Source of the DNA: an uncultured Flammeovirgaceae bacterium
GTDB taxonomy: Bacteria; Bacteroidota; Bacteroidia; Cytophagales; Cyclobacteriaceae
Direction of reading: 5' to 3'
NCBI GenBank assembly: GCA_946480685.1
Contig: CAMLLI010000055.1
Coordinates: 1 to 11,172 of the forward strand
DNA length: 11,172 nucleotides
Shown: piece by piece, positions 1 through 6,698 of the stretch
Layout: each line of letters opens with the position of its first letter
Position numbering within the stretch: the first letter of the stretch is position 1
Notes under the pieces: model-generated
What the model was told of the DNA's origin: nothing
What the model saw: the letters and a program-made list of their open reading frames with translations, nothing else
The model's database searches: none
Translations under genes and position numbers: made by a program

Positions 1-899
1 GTGCCGATAAACCTTTTATCGCGATAGATTGTGGAGCTCTTTCAAAAGAACTTGCAGGCAGCGAATTGTTCGGTCATGAAAAAGGATCATTCACCGGAGC
101 GGTAGGCCAGAAGATAGGAAGTTTTGAACTCGCCAACGGAGGCACCATACTACTGGATGAAATTGCCAACCTTCCGTACGATGTTCAGGTATCGTTACTT
201 CGCGTAACACAGGAAAGAAAAATGAAACGCGTAGGCGGTACAAAAGATATAGACCTGGATGTTCGCATTATCGTAGCAAGTAACGAAAAGCTTTGGGATG
301 CCTGCCGTGCCGGTAAATTCCGCGAAGATCTTTACCATCGCTTCAATGAATTCCAGATCAACGTTCCGCCATTGCGCGAACGCAAAAACGATGTCATGAT
401 ATTCGCTAATCACTTCCTTAATATTACTAACCAGGAGCTTGGTAAAAATGTAAAAGGATTTACACCGGAAGTTGAAACGATTTTCCAAAACTATGTGTGG
501 CATGGCAACCTGCGTGAGTTGAAAAATGTTATCAAGCGCGCTACACTATTAGCGGATGGAGATTTTATAGATGTAAAGAGTATACCGTTTGAAGTTTCAA
601 ACTATACGAAGCTTCAGTTCGATAACAGCGGTGCAGATACATCAGCTCCTATAGCTTCTCCTTACATGGACTCCGGCTTACCGCCAACACCAAGTTATAC
701 ACGGCCTATCATTAAAGAGACAGGTCTAAAAGGAGCCGGTATAGATGCTGAATATGAAATTATACTCGAAGCGCTGAAGCGTGTAAACTTCAACAAGAGC
801 AAGGCAGCGAAGCTTTTAAAGATCGATCGTAAAACACTTTATAATAAAATCAAGCAATACAAAGAACTCAACAACATTGAGTTTCACCATGAAGTATGA
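1..899 (+). CDS. Sigma-54-dependent NtrC-family response regulator, 5'-truncated by the window edge
   Basis: This is the C-terminal part of a bacterial enhancer-binding protein that uses ATP hydrolysis to open sigma-54 RNA polymerase complexes. The reading frame is open from base 3 upstream of the first ATG (66), so the gene starts outside the window; the Walker A motif and any receiver domain are not seen. Visible parts, in order: the sigma-54 contact loop as GSFTGA (84-101; the common form is GAFTGA), Walker B LLDE (150-161), an arginine-finger region FREDLYHRF, the sensor II segment GNLREL, and a Fis-type helix-turn-helix (about 770-870) containing [21 protein letters not shown] linker rich in Pro, Ser and Thr precedes the HTH. 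The stop TGA (897-899) overlaps the ATG of the next kinase gene by 4 nt, so the two are probably translationally coupled and form a two-component pair. Family assignment is firm; the target genes are unknown. Confidence 0.95.
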   Translation, partial: ADKPFIAIDCGALSKELAGSELFGHEKGSFTGAVGQKIGSFELANGGTILLDEIANLPYDVQVSLLRVTQERKMKRVGGTKDIDLDVRIIVASNEKLWDACRAGKFREDLYHRFNEFQINVPPLRERKNDVMIFANHFLNITNQELGKNVKGFTPEVETIFQNYVWHGNLRELKNVIKRATLLADGDFIDVKSIPFEVSNYTKLQFDNSGADTSAPIASPYMDSGLPPTPSYTRPIIKETGLKGAGIDAEYEIILEALKRVNFNKSKAAKLLKIDRKTLYNKIKQYKELNNIEFHHEV

Positions 900-2461
900 G
901 TGAGCACATTCAATACTTAAAAACGTTGTTTGAAGCCGGTGAGAACCGGGAAACTTTTGATGAAAAAATAGCTGACTTCTTTCCCGCCATCATCTACATT
1001 TATGATGTTGATACGAAACATATTTCGTTCCTCAACAAGAAGGTTCATGATTTTCTGGGATTCTCCCACGAAGATATCGGTGGTGATCTAAATGAGCTTA
1101 TTTTCAAAGAAGATATAGAACTCGTTCGGCGCGAGCTGGATAAGTTCTATACTTTACAAAATGATGAGTCGTATTGCTATAGCTGCAGACTCAATCATAA
1201 AAAAGGTTACTGGCGCTACTTCCGCACGCACGGTTCGGTTATACGCAGAACGGAAAATGGGCTGCCTGCTTCATTCCTATTTATAGCACAGGATATAACA
1301 GACGCTCAAAAAAATGAAGAGGAGATAAAGGCTGTTCGCAGTTTAATTGAAGAAACCGAAGAGCTTCTGCAATTGGGCAGCTGGACATATACTATAGCTG
1401 ATCAGAAAATTACCTGGACAAAAGGTTTATACCAGTTATTCGAATATGAGCAAGACGATCTGCCTGCTATCACCTATGATTTTTATGTAGACCTCGTATC
1501 GGCTGAAGACCTGGCTTCATTTGAACTTGCATTGCAAAATGCAATCCGTACGAACTCTGGTTTTGAACATGAGTACCAGGTAAAAACCAAAACAGGTGTT
1601 ATCAAGATTGTCTCAACCAAAGCGAAAGTAGTGACTGATGCTTCCGGCAATCCGCTAAAGGTTGTCGGTATAACGCGCGATGTTACCAGACTGCGAAATT
1701 TCGAACGCGACCGTGAGCGAAGCATTCGCGAGCTGAATCGCTCGAACAAAGAGCTGGAAGAGTTTGCCTATATCGCGTCACACGATCTGCAGGAACCTAT
1801 TCGGAAAATATCAACTTTCGGTGAACGTCTCAAAGCCAAATTTTCAGATAGATTAGGAACCGATGGTTCGCTATACCTCGAACGCATTATGGCATCGGCT
1901 GAGAACATGCGCATGTTGATTGACAACCTGCTCGAGTTCTCACGCACTACCCGAAGCTCGCATGCATTTGAATGGATCAACTTGCAGGATGTTATTACTG
2001 CTGTAAAAACAGATCTTGAACTGAAGATCGAAGAGACCAATGCGACCATCATTACAACGGCCATGCCGCGACTGGAAGCAGTGGCGTCTGAAATGAAGCA
2101 GCTCTTTAACAACCTGTTGAGCAACGCTATTAAATTTCGAAAGTCTGCCCTGGCACCAATCATAAAAATAACCGGCACCAAAACTACCAAGAGCGAAAAA
2201 GAAGAACATCACCTTCCGGTCGATAAAGAATTTTTCAAGATACAGGTAAATGACAATGGTATAGGTTTCGAAGAAGAATATGCCGACCGTATCTTTCAAA
2301 TCTTTCAACGACTGCATGGTAAAGCTGAATATCCAGGCTCTGGTATAGGACTAGCCATTTGTAAAAAAATTGTCGATAATCACAATGGTATAATGTACGC
2401 TGAAAGTAAGCCCGGTTCCGGTGCTACTTTTGTTGTTATACTGCCCGAGAAACAATCATAA
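896..2461 (+). CDS. Soluble PAS-PAS sensor histidine kinase (521 aa)
   Basis: This ATP-dependent sensor kinase autophosphorylates on His and passes the phosphate to a receiver domain. Two PAS folds are visible: about residues 20-140 (ending FIAQDITD) and 150-270 (ending [10 protein letters not shown]). A short helical linker leads to the HisKA dimerisation helix, with the phosphoacceptor His296 in [10 protein letters not shown]. The HATPase_c domain has the N box with Asn410 in LLSNAIKF, the G1 box D453-N-G-I-G457, the F box around FQIFQRL, and the G2 box GSGIGL at 481-486. All catalytic motifs are intact. No signal peptide or transmembrane stretch is seen, so sensing should be cytoplasmic. 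The ATG is embedded in the stop of the upstream activator gene (ATGA), and no strong Shine-Dalgarno precedes it, which supports coupled translation. The HDLQEP H box resembles that of phytochrome-type kinases, which often signal to Rcp1-like single-domain regulators such as the one at 5005. The ligand is unknown. Confidence 0.94.
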   Translation: MSEHIQYLKTLFEAGENRETFDEKIADFFPAIIYIYDVDTKHISFLNKKVHDFLGFSHEDIGGDLNELIFKEDIELVRRELDKFYTLQNDESYCYSCRLNHKKGYWRYFRTHGSVIRRTENGLPASFLFIAQDITDAQKNEEEIKAVRSLIEETEELLQLGSWTYTIADQKITWTKGLYQLFEYEQDDLPAITYDFYVDLVSAEDLASFELALQNAIRTNSGFEHEYQVKTKTGVIKIVSTKAKVVTDASGNPLKVVGITRDVTRLRNFERDRERSIRELNRSNKELEEFAYIASHDLQEPIRKISTFGERLKAKFSDRLGTDGSLYLERIMASAENMRMLIDNLLEFSRTTRSSHAFEWINLQDVITAVKTDLELKIEETNATIITTAMPRLEAVASEMKQLFNNLLSNAIKFRKSALAPIIKITGTKTTKSEKEEHHLPVDKEFFKIQVNDNGIGFEEEYADRIFQIFQRLHGKAEYPGSGIGLAICKKIVDNHNGIMYAESKPGSGATFVVILPEKQS

Positions 2462-2469
2462 CCTGACCC

Positions 2470-3909
2470 ATGTCAACTACCGCACAGGCTACACGCATTC
2501 TAATTGTAGACGATGATGAGGACGATTTCATCATTACCAGCGACTATATAAAAAGTATTGAAGGCGCCTATTTTGAAATTGACTGGTGCTCTACCTATGC
2601 GCGAGCCGTAGAACATATACGCACCTCCGAGCATGATCTATACCTTGTTGATTACCGTCTCGGAATTAAAACTGGTTTGGATCTCCTCAAGGAAGCCATA
2701 CAATTAAACTGTGAGCAACCTATAATTTTGCTAACGGGTAAAGGTAATCGCGCGGTAGATAAGGAAGCCATGGTAGTGGGCGCGATGGATTACCTGATAA
2801 AGTCGGAGTTGAATACCGAGAAACTGGAACGCAGCATTCGCTATTCGCTTGAACGTTCCGCTTCACTCAAAGCGTTGCGCGCCAATGAACGAAAGTATCG
2901 CAGCATTTTCGAACGTTCCAAAGATGCCGTATTCATTACAGACGAAGCGCTGCGTTTTAAGAATGTAAACACCGCTACGGCCGAACTACTGGGCTATACG
3001 CACGAGGAACTTTCATTGCTTTCACTCTATGAGCTTATTACAGAAGGTAAAGATGGTGTACAGGAAAGCCTGGAGCAGGCACGCGAAGTAGACGATGCCG
3101 AAATTGTACTCATCAACAAACAGGGCGAAAAGAAATACTGTATACTCTCGGCTACACAGGAGATTGACAATACCGGTGCGCCCTATGTACAAGGTATCAT
3201 TCACGATATAACAAATTTGAAGCGCGCTGAGAAGGCGGCATTGCAGGCCGAGAAGTTAGCCGCTACAGGACGACTGGTACGCACGCTTGCACACGAAGTA
3301 CGCAACCCGCTTAACAATATACAGATGTCGGTAGAGCAGCTCATCAGCTCGAATAAGACTGAAGACGATGCCCTGTTCCTGGAGATTATACAACGAAACT
3401 CCAAACGAATAAACGATCTTATTACCGAACTTCTCAACTCGGCACGGCCTACAGAACTGCAGTTCAAAAAAGCTATACTGCAAGGTGTGTTGGACGACAG
3501 CATCAGTGCAGCACTGGATCGCATCACACTGCAACATATTAACATGCGGGTGCGCTATCCGGAAACTGCCTGCTATATACAAGCCGATAGTGAGAAATTA
3601 AAAATCGCTTTCCTCAACATTATCATCAATGCAGTAGAAGCGATGAAAGATGTGCACGGTGAACTTACCATCGCTGTAAATCCTAATCATTCACACTATA
3701 CCGTAGAGATAACGGACAATGGCTGTGGTATATCTCCGGAAAATCTTTCGAAATTATTTGAGCCTTACTTTACATCGAAGCGTAACGGTATGGGCCTTGG
3801 TCTTGCTGCCACGCTTAATATACTGCAGGCGCATAAAGCGCACATCGATGTTAAATCGCGGGAGAACTTTGGCACTTCGTTCCTGATATCTTTCCCGGTT
3901 GTAGGCTAA
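2470..3909 (+). CDS. Receiver-PAS-histidine kinase fusion (479 aa)
   Basis: This is a reverse-order hybrid: an N-terminal receiver followed by a kinase, so phosphorylation of the receiver probably tunes the attached kinase. Receiver (about 8-125): acidic cluster VDDDEDD at 13-19, phosphoacceptor Asp61 in LVDYRLG, switch Thr89, and Lys111. PAS domain about 137-255, ending GIIHDITNLKRAEKA. The HisKA segment carries His275 in LAHEVRNPLNNI, the type common in NtrB-like kinases. HATPase_c: N box Asn387 (NIIINA), D416-N-G-C-G, FEPYFTSK, and a compressed G2 box GMGLGL at 440-445. All catalytic residues are present. No membrane segments are seen. It begins 8 nt after the preceding kinase stop and is the last gene before a strong hairpin, so it is co-transcribed. 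Plausible role (inference): the upstream kinase phosphorylates this receiver, and this NtrB-like kinase then acts on the NtrC-type regulator at the start of the window. Confidence 0.93.
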   Translation: MSTTAQATRILIVDDDEDDFIITSDYIKSIEGAYFEIDWCSTYARAVEHIRTSEHDLYLVDYRLGIKTGLDLLKEAIQLNCEQPIILLTGKGNRAVDKEAMVVGAMDYLIKSELNTEKLERSIRYSLERSASLKALRANERKYRSIFERSKDAVFITDEALRFKNVNTATAELLGYTHEELSLLSLYELITEGKDGVQESLEQAREVDDAEIVLINKQGEKKYCILSATQEIDNTGAPYVQGIIHDITNLKRAEKAALQAEKLAATGRLVRTLAHEVRNPLNNIQMSVEQLISSNKTEDDALFLEIIQRNSKRINDLITELLNSARPTELQFKKAILQGVLDDSISAALDRITLQHINMRVRYPETACYIQADSEKLKIAFLNIIINAVEAMKDVHGELTIAVNPNHSHYTVEITDNGCGISPENLSKLFEPYFTSKRNGMGLGLAATLNILQAHKAHIDVKSRENFGTSFLISFPVVG

Positions 3910-3913
3910 TACA

Positions 3914-3951
3914 ACGTAAAGGGTACACGCTCATGCATATACCCTTTACGT
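3914..3951. terminator. Bidirectional hairpin between convergent genes
   Basis: A perfect 12-bp inverted repeat, ACGTAAAGGGTA at 3914-3925 and TACCCTTTACGT at 3940-3951, flanks a 14-nt loop. It lies 4 nt after the stop of the receiver-kinase gene and 8 nt from the stop of the opposing flavin-binding protein gene. Neither side has a clean run of T, so the call rests on symmetry and on its place between convergent stops; it probably ends transcripts from both directions. Confidence 0.75.
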
Positions 3952-3959
3952 CACATATA

Positions 3960-4472
3960 TTATTTTTCCAGCTTAAGCTTACCTACTTCGCCTTCATCGT
4001 AGCGATCGCCAGTTGCTACAGCCCGCAACATGCTAAAGAATGTTACCATTTTATTGGATGCGCTGTTCCAGTAGTGTGCAACCTGTACATTTACTTTCAG
4101 CAGGCATAGCTTCGGGTCGTCAACACCATCGGGGAACCACGCTTTCAGCATCGGCTTCCATAGCTGTTTCATTTTCGCTTTGTCAATAATTACCGAGCTT
4201 GTGCCATTGGCGTGTACATATACATTCTTACCCGGATGCGAGTATACCAGGGCAACTGAATTATCATGCGAAGCCTCGTGTATCTTCTCTGAAAACTCGT
4301 TTGTAAAGAACCATGCATTTCCTTCATCGTCAACATCAATGGTAGCCATAGGTCTGCTCATTACGTTGCCATTGTCATCGGTGGTAACAAGCATGCATAT
4401 ATTTACATCATCCACAAGCTCCTTAAACTTCTCTACCGCTTCATGGCGGTTCTCAATCACTTCAAATGCCAT
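3960..4472 (-). CDS. General stress protein 26-like, pyridoxamine-5'-phosphate-oxidase-fold flavin-binding protein (170 aa)
   Basis: This is a split-barrel protein of the PNPOx-like superfamily, closest in pattern to general stress protein 26 (COG3871), which binds FMN or FAD. Family hallmarks seen: a short N-terminal helix (about 8-22); a first strand reading CMLVTTDDNGNVMSRPM at 26-42, where SRPM is the usual flavin-phosphate contact; WFFT at 54-57; an SEKIHEAS helix; VALVYSHP; and a C-terminal HYWNSASNKM segment. At 170 residues it has the expected length. It is probably cytoplasmic, as no signal peptide is seen. The reaction catalysed is not known for this subgroup; homologues are stress-induced. 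The stop lies 8 nt from the bidirectional hairpin. A separate 93-codon gene lies 52 nt upstream on the same strand, so the two may share a transcript or this gene may use its own promoter near 4494-4524. Confidence 0.88.
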   Translation of the reverse strand: MAFEVIENRHEAVEKFKELVDDVNICMLVTTDDNGNVMSRPMATIDVDDEGNAWFFTNEFSEKIHEASHDNSVALVYSHPGKNVYVHANGTSSVIIDKAKMKQLWKPMLKAWFPDGVDDPKLCLLKVNVQVAHYWNSASNKMVTFFSMLRAVATGDRYDEGEVGKLKLEK

Positions 4473-4493
4473 ACGCTGTTATTTAATGGTTTC

Positions 4494-4524
4494 CAAACTA
4501 TATATTCATATACGCGAGCCGCAA
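4494..4524 (-). promoter_or_regulatory. Weak candidate promoter for the GSP26-like gene
   Basis: Read on the - strand there is TTG (4524-4522), 20 nt, then ATAGTTTG (4501-4494). This has the spacing of Bacteroidota promoters (TTG, about 19-21 nt, TAnnTTTG) and keeps the TTTG core, but the first two bases of the -7 element differ from consensus. It lies about 22-52 nt upstream of the ATG at 4472. Confidence 0.25.
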
Positions 4525-4806
4525 TCATTTATCGCGCTGATCAGTGATCTCCTGCTGTGCATGCTCGGGGTTGTTCACAATATTGCGTTGCTCATCCTCA
4601 TTTACACGAGGCTGTTTTTCCCAATCTTTTGGTTCGGGGTTAGCGGCAGCGCTTTCATTGGCTACTGCCTGCTCAGTTTGTGCAGACACTTCTTCTTCCG
4701 TTGCAGGTGTCGATGGCTTTTCGCCTGGTTTGCGTGTTGCAACGGGGCGGTTCGGATCTTGCTTTTTCTGACCGACACGTTTTTGTTGTTTTGCGCGCAC
4801 TTTCAT
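4525..4806 (-). CDS. Small hydrophilic, probably disordered protein (93 aa), unknown function
   Basis: I do not recognise a known family. The protein has no hydrophobic stretch, signal peptide or Cys. Residues 1-30 are strongly basic (Lys, Arg and Gln rich, with DPNRP). The middle (about 31-55) is rich in Glu, Ala, Thr and Gln. The C-terminal third is acidic and Asn/Gln/Glu rich (NEDEQRNIVNNPEHAQQEI). Low complexity and charge segregation suggest intrinsic disorder, as in small stress-associated or nucleic-acid-binding proteins, but this is inference. It is divergent from the Rcp1-like regulator to its right, with a 198-nt gap that holds a palindrome at 4867-4882. It is followed by the GSP26-like gene on the same strand, which suggests a stress context. 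It may be real but lineage-restricted; the antisense frame (4180-4815) is a less likely gene because it covers two plausible genes. Confidence 0.7.
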   Translation of the reverse strand: MKVRAKQQKRVGQKKQDPNRPVATRKPGEKPSTPATEEEVSAQTEQAVANESAAANPEPKDWEKQPRVNEDEQRNIVNNPEHAQQEITDQRDK

Positions 4807-4866
4807 AGTAAGTAGTTTATATCTGATATATAGGGAAAAATTGAGCCTGCAATTTCTGACTGCTCC

Positions 4867-4882
4867 ATACCTGTGCAGGTAT
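4867..4882. promoter_or_regulatory. Palindrome, candidate operator between divergent genes
   Basis: ATACCTG (4867-4873), a 2-nt centre, and CAGGTAT (4876-4882) form a perfect 7-bp inverted repeat in the divergent intergenic region 4807-5004. Its size and position suit a dimeric transcription factor site affecting the disordered-protein gene, the regulator gene, or both. No regulator can be named. Confidence 0.4.
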
Positions 4883-4978
4883 AGCGCAGTGCAAATAATT
4901 CCACAGATTAATCCGCATTTTTCCTCGCTTTAAACCTCTGCTCGTATTAAACGTTTCTACAAGAACTGTCCGAATAAT

Positions 4979-4986
4979 TATATTTG
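4979..4986 (+). promoter_or_regulatory. -7 promoter element TATATTTG
   Basis: An exact match to the Bacteroidota -7 consensus TAnnTTTG. A weak -33 candidate, TTTC at 4954-4957, lies 21 nt upstream. Transcription would begin at about 4990-4994. That makes the in-frame TTG (4984) and ATG (4990) unlikely starts and favours the ATG at 5005. Confidence 0.55.
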
Positions 4987-5004
4987 ATTATGATAGGAAA
5001 GACC

Positions 5005-5424
5005 ATGCGAAAAGACTTTATCCTGGTGGCTGAAGATGATGCTGATGATCGCTACCTGATGCAGGCAGCTTTTGATGAGAAGGGATATACAGACAAGGTG
5101 GAATTTGTAGAGAATGGTATAGAACTGATCAACTATCTCGAATCAATCGCTAATACAGAATATCCCGGATTTATACTACTGGATTTAAACATGCCAAAGA
5201 AAGATGGCCGTGAAGCACTGAAAGAAATCAAACAACATCCTGTTTTTAAAAAGATACCGGTTGTTGTATTCACTACTACCAAAAACGATGCAGAGATACA
5301 ACGCTGTTATGAACTGGGCGCTAACAGCTATATAGTTAAACCGACAAGCTTTGAATCGCTGCTCACGGTTATTCAGGACGTACGCAACTATTGGTTTTCG
5401 GTGGCATCTATACCGGCACTTTAG
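5005..5424 (+). CDS. Single-domain response regulator, CheY/Rcp1-like (139 aa)
   Basis: A stand-alone receiver domain with no output domain, expected to act by phosphorylation-dependent protein contacts or as a phosphorelay carrier. With the start at 5005 the acidic pocket is E10-D11-D12, the phosphoacceptor is Asp60 in LLDLNMPKKDG, the switch residue is Thr90 in FTTTK, and the conserved Lys is Lys112 in IVKPTSFE. The LDLNMPKKDGREALKEIK pattern matches the Rcp1-like group that partners phytochrome-type kinases. In-frame earlier starts exist (ATG 4990, TTG 4984). I chose 5005 because a -7 element covers 4979-4986, AGGAAAG (4995-5001) precedes it, and the receiver fold starts at KDFILVAEDD. The stop lies 6 nt from the opposing stop of the basic coiled-coil gene. 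The kinase partner is not adjacent; the HDLQEP kinase at 896 is a candidate by type. Confidence 0.92.
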   Translation: MRKDFILVAEDDADDRYLMQAAFDEKGYTDKVEFVENGIELINYLESIANTEYPGFILLDLNMPKKDGREALKEIKQHPVFKKIPVVVFTTTKNDAEIQRCYELGANSYIVKPTSFESLLTVIQDVRNYWFSVASIPAL

Positions 5425-5430
5425 CAAATA

Positions 5431-5805
5431 CTATACTTCGCTCGTCTGCGGCACTTTCTTTTTCTTGGCAAACAGCTTTTGCAAAAATGGTTTTGCATTA
5501 TAGAGCAGATGCGATGCAACATTCTTAAGCACGCCCGGCAGGAACATGCGCGTAATGGGATTCTTGGCAATAACTTTTCCGGCCAGCAGATCAACGGCTA
5601 AAGATGAGCCGGTGCTAACGAGCAGGTCATTCCGCGTTTCGCGTGTTGTAACTTTTCCAACAATAGACATCAGTGTAGAAAGCGGACGAAGTTCTTCTTT
5701 CAATTCACGAACGTCTACTTTGATCTGCGCTTTCTGTTCCTGGAGCAGCGCCAAAAGCCGCTGCCTCTCTTTAACAAGATCATCATGGGTACGAATTCTA
5801 CTCAT
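5431..5805 (-). CDS. Small basic coiled-coil protein (124 aa), YqjK-like position in a YtxH/holin operon
   Basis: I recognise no named domain. Residues 8-40 form a highly charged heptad-like helix (LVKERQRLLALLQEQ, then VRELKEELRP), probably a coiled coil. A moderately hydrophobic middle (about 43-75) and a segment ITRMFLPGVLKNVASHLLYNA (about 83-103) could be amphipathic and membrane-associated. The C-terminus has a KKKK cluster. The start ATG lies inside the end of the upstream holin-like gene (8-nt overlap, 5798-5805), so translation is probably coupled. The order YtxH-like, two-helix holin-III-like, small charged protein recalls E. coli yqjD-yqjE-yqjK, where the last product is likewise small and basic; this is a parallel of context and not shown homology. 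It is probably an accessory of an inner-membrane stress complex. Confidence 0.75.
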   Translation of the reverse strand: MSRIRTHDDLVKERQRLLALLQEQKAQIKVDVRELKEELRPLSTLMSIVGKVTTRETRNDLLVSTGSSLAVDLLAGKVIAKNPITRMFLPGVLKNVASHLLYNAKPFLQKLFAKKKKVPQTSEV

Positions 5806-6151
5806 ATATCCGGGTAATTAAGAAATTACGAATGGCGGGTGCTATAACTGATTTACGTAACAACAACAACAGCCCTATCAGCAAAACATATACACCAGCA
5901 ACGATAAAGAAACCACCCACTATATTATTAATTACTTTCCCTATCCACCAGCTTAAACCCAGCCCCGAAAACAGCAATACAAACAAGGCAAGTATAGCCA
6001 CTACCATAAACGTAAAGCTCTGCGATGCCATACCCGTGGCCTTTTCAGTTGCGTTCAGTGCGGCAAGTTTGAATTGAGTTTCAAAATAATCACCGGCATG
6101 TTCTGCTAAATCTTCGGCCTTTGATTTTAATTCTGCCATACGGGTTAACAT
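5798..6151 (-). CDS. Holin superfamily III / YqjE-like two-helix membrane protein (117 aa)
   Basis: A small inner-membrane protein of the kind annotated as 'phage holin family' or putative holin-X. The N-terminal half is a charged amphipathic helix (about 5-45). It is followed by two transmembrane helices, about 46-68 (FTFMVVAILALFVLLF) and 76-98 (IVGGFFIVAGVYVLLIGLLL), with a short turn containing WWIGK between them, and a basic C-terminus. Despite the holin name there is no endolysin or phage gene nearby. Proteins of this type in chromosomal stress operons (E. coli YqjE) are not known to lyse cells. The start could be the ATG at 6151 or the ATG at 6139 (MAELKSK); the first sits in an A-rich context. 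It is 88 nt downstream of the YtxH gene, separated by a perfect 18-bp inverted repeat, and overlaps the next gene by 8 nt. Confidence 0.85.
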   Translation of the reverse strand: MLTRMAELKSKAEDLAEHAGDYFETQFKLAALNATEKATGMASQSFTFMVVAILALFVLLFSGLGLSWWIGKVINNIVGGFFIVAGVYVLLIGLLLLLRKSVIAPAIRNFLITRIYE

Positions 6152-6173
6152 TTATAGATTTCGGTAGATAAAG

Positions 6174-6227
6174 TTTGTTTAAGGTTTTACCATGCAACCT
6201 GTATGTATAGGTAAAACCTTAAACAAA
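6174..6227 (-). repeat. Perfect 18-bp inverted repeat (intercistronic hairpin)
   Basis: Arms TTTGTTTAAGGTTTTACC (6174-6191) and its exact complement GGTAAAACCTTAAACAAA (6210-6227) flank an 18-nt loop, between the YtxH gene stop (6240) and the holin-like gene start (6151). In the - strand transcript it would fold just after the first cistron and be followed by CTTTAT, not a clean U run. It could be a partial terminator or a stability element that raises first-gene expression relative to the next two. A protein binding site is the alternative. Confidence 0.7.
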
Positions 6228-6239
6228 AGCTGCATACGA

Positions 6240-6521
6240 TCAGCTCAACGATTCTTTTACACGCGACAGACGTGATTCTGCTTCAGATTTTAATCCTTTT
6301 GCTTCTGATACAACCCGGTCTTTCGCACTATAAAGTTTCTCGCGATTGCTCAGGATCATATCCGTAATGTTGCCTGCAAAATCATCTGCTGCTTTCGAAA
6401 TCTTCTTACGAAGATCGCTTCCTTTGTCCGGTGCAAGGAGCAGTCCTATAACAGCACCTGCTGCTGCAGCACCCAGCACTCCCAAAATTATTTTACCGTT
6501 TCTAGTCATGACTTTTAACAT
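6240..6521 (-). CDS. YtxH domain protein (93 aa)
   Basis: A member of the YtxH-like family (also labelled 'gas vesicle protein' by COG4980 although unrelated to gas vesicles in function). A single Gly/Ala-rich transmembrane helix at about 10-30 (ILGVLGAAAAGAVIGLLL) is followed directly by the family hallmark APDKGSDLRKKI. An amphipathic, charged helix (about 45-93) ends in SRLSRVKESLS. In Bacillus the founding member is a general stress protein; the molecular role is unknown. Two starts are possible, ATG 6521 or ATG 6509 (MTRNGK), and the latter gives a length and N-terminus more like family members. It is the first gene of a - strand set with the holin-like and coiled-coil genes, and divergent from the receiver gene at 6699 across a 177-nt gap. 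Confidence 0.88.
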   Translation of the reverse strand: MLKVMTRNGKIILGVLGAAAAGAVIGLLLAPDKGSDLRKKISKAADDFAGNITDMILSNREKLYSAKDRVVSEAKGLKSEAESRLSRVKESLS

Positions 6522-6607
6522 TTTAAGTTTACTATCACGCTTTCATAAAAAATCATTCCAAGTGAAATGAAATCCACGTAAAATCAACCCACACGAAAAT
6601 GTGAGAT

Positions 6608-6615
6608 TATTTTTG
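6608..6615 (+). promoter_or_regulatory. -7 promoter element TATTTTTG
   Basis: An exact match to TAnnTTTG, 83 nt upstream of the GTG start of the receiver gene. No TTG is seen at the -33 position, so only half of the promoter is supported. Transcription would begin at about 6622, giving a leader of about 77 nt that includes the hairpin at 6645-6677. Confidence 0.4.
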
Positions 6616-6644
6616 TTTCACTTTATAACTTAACAAGACTTTTT

Positions 6645-6677
6645 GAGTTACTTTAACGAATAAGTTATTGGTAACTC
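6645..6677 (+). promoter_or_regulatory. Leader hairpin ahead of the receiver gene
   Basis: GAGTTAC (6645-6651) pairs with GTAACTC (6671-6677), and inside it TAAC pairs with GTTA around a 6-nt loop, with a small internal bulge. The structure ends 21 nt before the GTG start at 6699. It could affect translation of the weak GTG start or be an operator; no known riboswitch pattern is recognised. Confidence 0.35.
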
Positions 6678-6698
6678 TACCTGTAAAGAGCATTCAGA

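Noticed and set aside
1483..2317. Three - strand open frames within the PAS-PAS kinase gene
   Set aside because: They are shadows of a kinase gene with all motifs intact; their translations are Ser/Arg/Val-rich and show no family pattern.
4180..4815. 211-codon open frame on the + strand
   Set aside because: It lies antisense to the GSP26-like gene and the disordered-protein gene, and its translation is a Ser/Cys/Phe-rich mix without domain pattern.
4984..5004. TTG (4984) or ATG (4990) as the start of the Rcp1-like gene
   Set aside because: A -7 promoter element covers 4979-4986, and the receiver fold and AGGAAAG site fit the ATG at 5005 better. ATG 4990 remains possible if the transcript starts earlier.
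5798..6151. Holin-like gene as a sign of a prophage or lysis cassette
   Set aside because: No endolysin, spanin, capsid, tail or integrase gene is nearby, and the context with YtxH is a chromosomal stress arrangement.
6240..6521. Gas vesicle protein
   Set aside because: The label comes from a COG name for YtxH-like proteins; no GvpA or other gas vesicle gene is present.
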